Assembly (NCBI GenBank): GCA_002343335.1
Contig: DDSI01000047.1
Coordinates: 3,017-25,841 of the forward strand
Source: Bacteriovoracaceae bacterium UBA2394
GTDB lineage: Bacteria > Bdellovibrionota > UBA2394
Reading direction: 5' to 3'
Length of the DNA: 22,825 nt
Shown here: one piece after another, positions 10,601-15,852 of the stretch
Layout: every line of letters starts with the position of its first letter
How positions within the stretch are numbered: position 1 is the stretch's first letter
Notes under the pieces: generated by a model
Databases searched by the model: none
Told to the model about the DNA's origin: nothing
What the model saw: only the letters and a program-made list of their open reading frames with translations
Position numbers and translations under genes: made by a program

Positions 10601-10804
10601 AGTATGGGTGTGGCGATCATCGGGGGTTTGATCACGTCCACACTGCTCAGCTTGATTATCGTGCCTGCGGCATTCGGTTACATTGATCGCTTCAAAGTTT
10701 GGATTCGAAACAAGCTTTCAAACATGGTGGGCTACGATCCTGCCGCTGCTGCGGAAGCCTTCCCGACGGAGCACGCACACGATCATCTCCGTCAGGTGAA
10801 GTAG
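7628..10804 (+). CDS. RND-family efflux pump inner-membrane subunit (HAE1/AcrB-like)
   Basis: This 1058-residue proton-driven exporter has the usual AcrB/MdtB length and duplicated architecture: TM1 at about 12-32, a periplasmic porter loop, TM2-6 at about 334-470, TM7 near 540, a second loop, and TM8-12 at about 865-1035. The proton-relay residues are present: Asp403-Asp404 in GLVIDDAIVVREN and Lys931 in GVAMKNSILLVDYG. The start is GTG; the following SLAELSVKRPIFIT is the family N-terminus, and no clear Shine-Dalgarno sequence precedes it. No membrane-fusion protein or TolC-like gene lies beside it, so its partners must be encoded elsewhere. The substrate is unknown. The C-terminal tail is His- and Ala-rich. 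It ends 3 bp from the convergent gene at 10808. Confidence 0.95.
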   Translation: MSLAELSVKRPIFITCIALIVIVLGTMSFLRLGVDLFPNVTFPVVVVTTPYPGAGVSEVENLVSRIVEEEMSTISGVKNLTSVNKEGVSTVVAEFTLETDVKYAEQQVRDRVSNAKPRLPDDIKEPVIQRVDPADQPVAILAVASDLPPAELYDLANDTLKPKFEQISQVGLVQIVGGRKREVRVELDRKALKSYELSVNGIAQRIASSGQNIPAGKVEDAKNEVVFRTLGEFTSIQDIEGSLVNFFGNDVPVTLGQVGKVTDTLEDEKSRVFNNGRKSIFLMVFRQSGANTVAVVNGVQKQIEKMNSEFKLTKTDAEIMMVRDGAKAIRANVADVEESIILGIILTIIVVFFFLGSARSTLITGLALPYSLIGACVLMHLAGFSINLMTLLALSLAVGLVIDDAIVVRENIFRYIEMGKNAFQAALQGTKEVSLPVIATTLTVLSVFGPIAFLDGVVGQFFREFGLTVCFAMIISLFDAFTMAPMLSAYYAGAMHGDGKSWWSRTEKRLTEPFNRFQNGLANFYERVLRKIIMPHPLLSLGAGLLFILGSFVALHFTSKTFLPAQDFGEFSVELDLRAGTSLPAMYAVAEKVDGIIRSNPEVESSVMLVGNSEGEANVTRYFVNLVPSKQRKMNTSQFKDNIREQLKEYSYANPRVKDIDGVGGGLRPFNVNIVGPNLEEVETYAKKIFEKLKHNVALKDPDISYRPGKPELQVVLDKRKAEQLGVSSVTVGQELRAQIEGVVPAKYRKEGKEYDIRLRLKDDQRNLKDGFKDTYVPNINQTLVRLSSVANAKDNEGPATIRRQDRARYVQISADIAPAGPGIGGVIAEINQMVSPTGEFPLPPGMSYRYQGQAENFEELRVNMLMAAVLGILFIFLVLSSLYESFITPFALMLVIPACCGAFYALCITGKSLDIFSMIGCIMLLGVAMKNSILLVDYGSELMRKGVDRTEAMIQAGKVRLRPILMTTFALIAGMFPIALGLNEASRQRTSMGVAIIGGLITSTLLSLIIVPAAFGYIDRFKVWIRNKLSNMVGYDPAAAAEAFPTEHAHDHLRQVK

Positions 10805-10807
10805 GAT

Positions 10808-12346
10808 TTAATATAATTCCGCTAAGATCTCATTCATCTGAGTGAGCGTCTGGTCCAGCATGGTGAGAGCCTCAAAAGATGCTTTTTGAGAAAGGACATT
10901 GGCAGAATTCAAATTAACCTCCGGATCGATATCAATATGAAGCTCACCGTTTAACTGAAGCGGCTTGAACTCCTTTCCAATGATATGAATGGGATAAGAA
11001 GATCTTAGCGTTATCTCCCCCGCCTTCAGAAATTCCCTTTCTTTTGGGAGATCGGGAAAGCACTGATTCATATTTTCCGTTCCAAATTTTAAGGAAATAT
11101 TTCTTCCATCAATCGTGTAGAGTTCAAAAGTCTCGGTCGATCCACTTTGAAGCCGCGCTTTCACTCCAGAAAGAGACGATGCGGCATTAATACCTTCAAT
11201 CAGAGCATTCACGGTGTCGACTTGGAACCAAGTCACTTGAACTGCATTCAGCATTAGATTGTCACCCGTAGGATTGATGCAATCCGGATGATGTGCGAAG
11301 TAGCGACCCATAGGTAAAATCGCCGGTTCAATATCTGTCATTACACCCGTCTGCCCTGATTTAGCATTGATGACCTTGGCCACTGCGATGGCCGAGGATG
11401 CAGGCGCAACGCTTGAAAGCGTGTCATCATGCTTAGTCGTAGGAGATATCGAGACTCGATTTACAAATATTTGTCCCAATTGCGCATCTAATGATGCGTT
11501 TAAAGGCAAAGTCTTTCGCGCAGATCTTCCTAAGGATGCGGGAGTCGTTGGCTTAATCTGAATTCGTCGAGAAATGAAGAGGCCACTTCCCAACTTCTTT
11601 AACCCACGAATTTGAATTCCTTCGTTGAGATATTGATAGGAATCTCCATATTCGTCGATGTAGACAGCCCCCTCAATTAGATCCTTCACGCCGTCCCGTT
11701 GTCTTCGGAAGGCGAGGTTCAACATGGCACGATCGCTTGCGCCCATGACATCCGAAGTCCCCTCGATTGCAATCGCACGAAGGTGCTGCAAAATTTCATT
11801 GATTCCAGAGACTCTCGCTTTCGATTTCTTTAAAAACGATTTTGTATCCGTGACCGAAAATCGAATTTCCGGCCCCTCCGGCAAAATGTCTGACAGCGCT
11901 AAAGATTCAAAGAGCGGAGTTTTTAAAAGTAGGCGAAAGAGCTCGTCCGAGACGTGATACTCACCCTCTCCTTCGTAACTCAGCAGAACAGAAACTTCGT
12001 GAGCGGCGAGTCTCGTACGACGTTCCAAGTTCAATCCCGCCCATTTATTTCGGTCCAAATAGACCGTCATTTGCTCTCGATCGCTTCTTGCTTCTCGATC
12101 CAAATCTTCAACAGGCAAGCACTTTCCATCTTTTCGGACCCTTGCGATTTCATGCACTTGAATCTTGGGGTTTACTGCATCGAATCCCATTTGCCCTATG
12201 TCCAGTGCGGCAATGTGAATGCGTGCCACAAACGAATTAAATTCACTGCATGCTGAATCACCTCCGTTGCGGGTTTCACCCCCATCTGCAAGAAGAGTCG
12301 TGCTAAAACCTGCCCATAAGAATCCCAGTGCGATGATCGCTTTCAC
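10808..12346 (-). CDS. Sec-exported protein with flagellin-like C-terminal two thirds
   Basis: This 512-residue protein is not a known family as a whole. Residues 1-20 are a signal peptide (MKAIIALGFLWAGFSTTLLA). Residues 21-145 begin DGGETRNGGD, contain Cys33 and Cys76 and an AAHEVSVLLSYEGEGEYHVS segment, as in secreted proteins I recall from Bdellovibrio-like bacteria. From about 170 it resembles flagellin: INEILQHLRAIAIEG plus SDRAMLNLAF (182-213) fits the D1 helix, SAIAVAKVINAKSGQTGV (318-335) and ALIEGINAASSLSGV with TIDGRNISLKFG (381-422) fit Flagellin_IN motifs, GEITLRSS fits a late flagellin strand, and EALTMLDQTLTQMNEILAEL (492-511) fits the C-terminal D1 helix. The N-terminal D0 helix is absent. 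The GTG start overlaps the regulator stop as GTGA and has AAGGAG at 12356-12361. The function is unknown. Confidence 0.82.
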   Translation of the reverse strand: MKAIIALGFLWAGFSTTLLADGGETRNGGDSACSEFNSFVARIHIAALDIGQMGFDAVNPKIQVHEIARVRKDGKCLPVEDLDREARSDREQMTVYLDRNKWAGLNLERRTRLAAHEVSVLLSYEGEGEYHVSDELFRLLLKTPLFESLALSDILPEGPEIRFSVTDTKSFLKKSKARVSGINEILQHLRAIAIEGTSDVMGASDRAMLNLAFRRQRDGVKDLIEGAVYIDEYGDSYQYLNEGIQIRGLKKLGSGLFISRRIQIKPTTPASLGRSARKTLPLNASLDAQLGQIFVNRVSISPTTKHDDTLSSVAPASSAIAVAKVINAKSGQTGVMTDIEPAILPMGRYFAHHPDCINPTGDNLMLNAVQVTWFQVDTVNALIEGINAASSLSGVKARLQSGSTETFELYTIDGRNISLKFGTENMNQCFPDLPKEREFLKAGEITLRSSYPIHIIGKEFKPLQLNGELHIDIDPEVNLNSANVLSQKASFEALTMLDQTLTQMNEILAELY

Positions 12347-13107
12347 TTATTTCCACTCCTTTTCGTAAATTTTCTCTCCGTCGTTACTGGCAGAAGCTGA
12401 ATCTGCAGTCGAAAAACTTCCGTCTTCTCACCACTCTCAAGGAAGCGCATTAAATCTCTGCGAAATCTTTCTATTCGTCTTTTGGCCTCCGTCATTTTTT
12501 CTGGCGTCGTTGCGATGGTTACCGCGCTAAAGTCTCGCGAATTTACATCAACCACGTTTATTGCAGAGATCGCCTGCTCCAAATACTGTCGATGCGCGCG
12601 CTGAATTGCTGAAGAAACTTGATCAGTTGTTGTCGTGAAATCTCTTCCCGTACATTTCCATGTTCCATATTTTTTTTGTACGAGGCCGAGACGTAACAAT
12701 CGATCCAAGGCCTCTCGAGCTTCAGGAGTAGACACTGACAACGCATTTGCAACTTGTTCGGGAGAAGTGATCCTGCGACGAGTTTCGAGCAGACTCAAAA
12801 TGGCATAATGAACCCAATCTGCGATCAGACGAAATTCATCTTCCTCGAATTGATGAAATGACCGATCAGATTGGAGCACATCGTCTATCTGGGTAACTAA
12901 TAGTTCGCGTACGTCGTTCGGTTCCAATCCTATGCGTGGCGCTATTTGCCGGGTGACCAAGAGTGTGGGGCGTCGCTTTCCAGATAGATATTCTGAAAGT
13001 CGAGAGGATGAAATTCCTAAAGATTTTGCAAAAGCACGAAGAGAATAGCGAGAGTTCTTCCGTCTTCTCTTTTCCAGCTCTTCCTTCAGAGTCTCAATAA
13101 CACGCAT
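12343..13107 (-). CDS. TIGR02147 / DUF4423-type HTH regulator
   Basis: This is a 254-residue putative transcription regulator. Residues 21-62 form a Cro/CI-type helix-turn-helix (YSLRAFAKSLGISSSRLSEY, then SGKRRPTLLVTRQIAPRIGL). The rest follows the DUF4423 plan as I know it: an FRLIADWVHYAILSLLET helix, a second winged-helix-like part (ITSPEQVANALSVSTPEARE with LDRLLRLGLVQKKYGTWKCT), a TTDQVSSAIQRAHRQYLEQA helix, and the late TEAKRRIERFRRDLMRFLES helix. It lies directly upstream of the flagellin-like gene and overlaps it by 4 bp, so the two are translationally coupled. The usual inference is that such a regulator controls its own operon. A GAGGGG sequence precedes the ATG, and a promoter candidate lies at 13125-13153. 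Confidence 0.82.
   Translation of the reverse strand: MRVIETLKEELEKRRRKNSRYSLRAFAKSLGISSSRLSEYLSGKRRPTLLVTRQIAPRIGLEPNDVRELLVTQIDDVLQSDRSFHQFEEDEFRLIADWVHYAILSLLETRRRITSPEQVANALSVSTPEAREALDRLLRLGLVQKKYGTWKCTGRDFTTTTDQVSSAIQRAHRQYLEQAISAINVVDVNSRDFSAVTIATTPEKMTEAKRRIERFRRDLMRFLESGEKTEVFRLQIQLLPVTTERKFTKRSGNK
12356..12361 (-). promoter_or_regulatory. Ribosome binding site of the flagellin-like gene
   Basis: AAGGAG on the minus strand lies 9 bases before the GTG at 12346, inside the end of the regulator gene. It supports the GTG start that leaves the signal peptide intact. Confidence 0.75.
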
Positions 13108-13124
13108 CCCCAGCCCCTCGCTAA

Positions 13125-13153
13125 ATTAAAGCTGGAGAGCCAAAAGAGGTCTA
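13125..13153 (-). promoter_or_regulatory. Sigma70-like promoter candidate for the regulator/flagellin-like pair
   Basis: On the minus strand, TAGACC (13153-13148) and TTTAAT (13130-13125) are separated by exactly 17 bases. They match 4/6 and 5/6 of the sigma70 consensus and lie 17 bp upstream of the regulator ATG. The site is downstream of the preceding gene's terminator, so the pair would be an independent transcript. This is a consensus match only. Confidence 0.5.
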
Positions 13154-13174
13154 CTGACAGTTAATTAGGGCGGC

Positions 13175-13199
13175 GAAAAGCGCTCCCAATTTGGGAGCG
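13175..13199 (-). terminator. Intrinsic terminator after the zinc hydrolase gene
   Basis: The sequence at 13181-13199 is a perfect palindrome around one central base (CGCTCCCAA / TTGGGAGCG). On the minus strand it is followed by C and TTTT. It lies just past the stop codon of the gene ending at 13207 and separates it from the regulator operon. Confidence 0.75.
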
Positions 13200-13206
13200 T
13201 TCCGAC

Positions 13207-14541
13207 CTAAAAATCTTTGATGATTCGTTTCAGGGCCGGTCTGTCATAGACCGGCCAGATGAATGGAAAATCAAAAGAGTACGGCAGATACGTAAATTTT
13301 TTCGTTTTTGGATCCACGCGACTGAGATTGGGTTTCCCTGCCGAAATCCACGCCGCCTTCCAAAGTTCGGAGAGAATGTAGCTTCCTAGTAAAATTCGTT
13401 GAATCGAAAGTGGGCCGAACGCTTTCTGTACTCTTCCGTCGGAGGGAGGCAATCGCTCCATCTGAGGGGTCTCGCCCTTAAGGCCAATCGAAGGCGACTC
13501 GCCCCAAGCCAACTTGGCACTCTTTTTCTTCGACAACCGATCATCGATCGCTCTCACCTCGGTAATTTTGGAATAGGAATTTGCCGTAAGAAGGAGCAGT
13601 AATCGCGCAACTCCATTCTCCTCGCGGATCACGTCCGCGGTTTCTTTCCATTTTGTATTCTTTAAAAGCTCTTCCTTCAAAGAGAGCCCCTTAGATGCCG
13701 CCTCAAAGATTTCCAACTCGAACTGAGGGCCAATGGCACCCACTACATCCGTTTCAAAATAGCGATGAATCCCGCCATTGCCTGTATGCCACCCGTCGTA
13801 GTCCACCGTGGTGTGGTAGGGCTGCGCAAGATCCCCTATGTAATGCGAGAGAATTCCAAGCGCCGCCGTCGCCATCACCAGATCATTCGCGCGCACAGCG
13901 GATGTAAAACATTGATAGCGATGCGCATCGATATTTCCGAGCGACCTCATTTCCTTTCGCTCCAGCTTCAACTGGGAATAGAGATCAAATCGTCCTTTGA
14001 TCGGTGTTTTCGGATTCTCTTTTTGAGCAGCACATTTCAAGGCCTCCACGGCCAGATCAAAAAGCTGCTGCCCCCTCCATGGCGCGGTTCCGACTTCCCT
14101 AAAAATGAAAAGGGCCTTATTAGATTTATCCAATCGAGAGGGTGTGCCTTCATATTGCTTCAAAAGCACTTCGTAAATCGCCGGCAGTTCTGCCATTTTC
14201 TTCAAATAGACAGAATATTCGGCAGTGCCTTCCGCGGGCGGCTCTCCCAAAAAGTGTTCGGCATTGATGTAGTGATTGGGATCCCCCGCCATCGCCACAA
14301 GCGGGAATCGATCCCGCTCCCGCCACGAGATATCGGGAATGTTGGAGAGATGCGCAAGCTCGTATCGACGATCCCGAATAAAATGTCCCGCAGCCCGCTC
14401 TAGTTCTGTCGATTCTTGTTTGCTCAATGAATCATGAAAACGGAGAGCCGCAGCTTCCGTAATCGCTCTGTGCCCGCGCTCACCCCACGCAAAGACCGCG
14501 CCCGCATACAGCGTAAAAATGCAAATGAATAGAACTCTCAC
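13207..14541 (-). CDS. Secreted zinc-dependent S1/P1 nuclease / phospholipase C-type hydrolase
   Basis: This 444-residue exported enzyme belongs to the trinuclear-zinc S1/P1 nuclease-phospholipase C fold. The signal peptide ends AVFA, so the mature protein would start with Trp19, the N-terminal zinc-binding Trp of the family. The other expected ligands can be placed: His24 (GERGHRAIT), Asp70 (SNIPD), His90 (GDPNHYIN), His233, Asp237 and His243 (SHYIGDLAQPYH, with the family's H-x3-D-x5-H spacing), then His259 and Glu263 (IHRYFE). The family cleaves phosphodiesters in nucleic acids or phospholipids; which one applies cannot be told. The C-terminal 150 residues are not recognised. The GTG start overlaps the vapC stop (GTGA) and is supported by the signal peptide. 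A terminator follows. Confidence 0.83.
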   Translation of the reverse strand: MRVLFICIFTLYAGAVFAWGERGHRAITEAAALRFHDSLSKQESTELERAAGHFIRDRRYELAHLSNIPDISWRERDRFPLVAMAGDPNHYINAEHFLGEPPAEGTAEYSVYLKKMAELPAIYEVLLKQYEGTPSRLDKSNKALFIFREVGTAPWRGQQLFDLAVEALKCAAQKENPKTPIKGRFDLYSQLKLERKEMRSLGNIDAHRYQCFTSAVRANDLVMATAALGILSHYIGDLAQPYHTTVDYDGWHTGNGGIHRYFETDVVGAIGPQFELEIFEAASKGLSLKEELLKNTKWKETADVIREENGVARLLLLLTANSYSKITEVRAIDDRLSKKKSAKLAWGESPSIGLKGETPQMERLPPSDGRVQKAFGPLSIQRILLGSYILSELWKAAWISAGKPNLSRVDPKTKKFTYLPYSFDFPFIWPVYDRPALKRIIKDF

Positions 14542-14945
14542 GCCGATAGATCCATCGTAGGAATACCGAAGCCCATCGCATCCTTCGCCATTTCTTTATC
14601 GAGCGTAATCAGTCCCGCACCCACTTTTCGGGCAAGTGCAAAGTAGAAGTGATCGTAGGCAGGATTTTTTGATTTAAAACAGAGTTCCATAGAATCTTGC
14701 GCGAGTGAAGCAGAGGAAATCATTTCGTGAGGAAGATTCAACATCTGAGACAAGTATTTCCCACAAATTTCGAGCTTTAATTTTTGAGATTGGCGATACT
14801 TCCAGAGCGTGTTCACGATTTCGCACGCGTACAGATCGGGAACGAAAATTTGTCCGGCTTCATTCAAAGCTTTTTGAATCTCAACTTCCCGCCTCTTAGA
14901 AACCACCAGCCCGATCGCCGCACTTGCATCTAAAACAACATTCAT
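14538..14945 (-). CDS. vapC: VapC-type PIN-domain toxin
   Basis: This 135-residue PIN-domain ribonuclease is the toxin of a type II toxin-antitoxin pair. The acidic residues that hold the catalytic Mg/Mn are Asp6 (VVLDASAA), Glu42 (YACEIVN), Asp98 (AYDHFYFALA) and Asp116 (ITLDKEM), all in family positions. VapC toxins cut specific structured RNAs such as tRNA or the 23S sarcin-ricin loop; the target here is unknown. The ATG overlaps the vapB stop as ATGA, and a strong GGAGGA lies at 14955-14960. Its own stop overlaps the start of the secreted hydrolase gene, an uncommon downstream neighbour for a TA pair. Confidence 0.92.
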   Translation of the reverse strand: MNVVLDASAAIGLVVSKRREVEIQKALNEAGQIFVPDLYACEIVNTLWKYRQSQKLKLEICGKYLSQMLNLPHEMISSASLAQDSMELCFKSKNPAYDHFYFALARKVGAGLITLDKEMAKDAMGFGIPTMDLSA

Positions 14946-15187
14946 CGATTACGGTCCTCCCGAATCCATTTCACAAATGACTCCTCTTTCAATGGATGCT
15001 TACGGGACAATTTTTTGAGTTCCTCGATGGCCTTACGCGTCTTTTCCTTGGCTTGCTTCTGTTGAATAAGAGAGCGCTCCAAAATCAAGAGCGCTTGTTG
15101 AGAAATACTTCGTCGCTCATCCTCAGCCAATCGCTTCAGAACAACCATCACTTCGTTAGGAACATCTCGAATTTGAAGACTAGCCAT
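14942..15187 (-). CDS. vapB: VapB-type ribbon-helix-helix antitoxin (FitA-like)
   Basis: This 81-residue antitoxin starts MASLQIRDVPNEVMVVLKRL, the beta-strand and first helix of an Arc/FitA-type ribbon-helix-helix DNA-binding domain. SISQQALLILERSL follows as the second helix. The charged C-terminal half (KEKTRKAIEELKKLSRKHPL) would wrap the PIN toxin. In such systems the VapBC complex represses its own promoter, and a 31-bp palindrome lies 21 bp upstream of the ATG. The gene follows gpmA by 45 bp on the same strand and overlaps vapC by 4 bp. The Shine-Dalgarno sequence is weak and close (GAGG 2 bases before ATG), which is unusual for the antitoxin. Confidence 0.88.
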   Translation of the reverse strand: MASLQIRDVPNEVMVVLKRLAEDERRSISQQALLILERSLIQQKQAKEKTRKAIEELKKLSRKHPLKEESFVKWIREDRNR

Positions 15188-15207
15188 GGCCTCATGCTAC
15201 ATCACAT

Positions 15208-15238
15208 GCATAATGCATGCAATATGCATGCATTATGC
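15208..15238. promoter_or_regulatory. 31-bp palindrome, likely VapBC operator
   Basis: Two perfect 14-bp arms (GCATAATGCATGCA and its complement) flank the 3 bases ATA. Each arm contains TGCATGCA. The site lies between the vapB start and gpmA and includes the gpmA TAA (15233-15235). On the minus strand TTGACG (15244-15239) abuts it, so the vapB promoter would be covered by a bound RHH repressor. The operator role is inferred. Confidence 0.7.
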
Positions 15239-15850
15239 CGTCAATACTTGCTTTTGAACAACCTTACCATCGGCGCCGATCTCGTAAACGTAAGGAACAC
15301 CGGTGTCCAAGTTGAGCTGCAGAATCTGCTCTTTCGTGAGTCCTTCAATCTCCATCACAATCGAGCGCAGAGAATTTCCATGCGCCACAACGAGCACATT
15401 CTTTCCCTTCTTCAATTCCGGCAAAATATACTCGCGAAAATAAGGCAAACTTCGTTTCGCCGTGTCGGCCAAGCACTCGCCATTGGGTGGAGGCACATCA
15501 AAGCTACGACGCCAGATGTGCACTTGATCATCCCCATATTTTTTTCGCATTTCATCTTTATTGAGACCTTGAAGATCGCCGTAGTGACGCTCATTGAGAG
15601 CCGAATCGATGGAGACAGGGGGATTTTGCTTCAACACGCCGAGTACAATTTTCAAAGTTTCCTGAGCACGCTTCAATCGAGATGTATGAGCTAAATCCCA
15701 CTTCACATTCATCGCTGCGAGCGACTGCCCAGCCTTTTTTGCTTCGGCCTCACCGGCCGGGGAAAGATCCACATCCACCCAACCGGTAAATTTATTTTCT
15801 AAATTCCACTGGGATTGACCGTGTCGTAAAAGAACTAATTTCGCTGCCAT
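15233..15850 (-). CDS. gpmA: 2,3-bisphosphoglycerate-dependent phosphoglycerate mutase
   Basis: This glycolytic enzyme interconverts 3- and 2-phosphoglycerate through a phosphohistidine. Its motifs are LLRHGQSQWN with His10 as the phosphorylated residue, Arg61 in SRLKRAQET, Glu87 in NERHYGDLQG as general acid, and His157 in AHGNSLR. TGWVDVDLSPAGEAEA is the usual second block. At 205 residues it is the short bacterial form, missing part of the E. coli (about 250) insert. The start ATG has AGGA at good spacing (15856-15859). It lies 2 bp after metG, so the two are co-transcribed. Its stop codon sits inside the vapB operator palindrome. Confidence 0.96.
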   Translation of the reverse strand: MAAKLVLLRHGQSQWNLENKFTGWVDVDLSPAGEAEAKKAGQSLAAMNVKWDLAHTSRLKRAQETLKIVLGVLKQNPPVSIDSALNERHYGDLQGLNKDEMRKKYGDDQVHIWRRSFDVPPPNGECLADTAKRSLPYFREYILPELKKGKNVLVVAHGNSLRSIVMEIEGLTKEQILQLNLDTGVPYVYEIGADGKVVQKQVLTA

Positions 15851-15852
15851 AA

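Noticed and set aside
10808..12346. Reading this gene as an ordinary flagellin
   Set aside because: It has a Sec signal peptide and a different N-terminal domain, lacks the N-terminal D0 helix, and sits by no flagellar genes.
13765..14403. 212-codon open frame antisense to the zinc hydrolase
   Set aside because: Its translation is Arg/His-rich with no domain, as expected for the complement of a real gene with clear zinc ligands.
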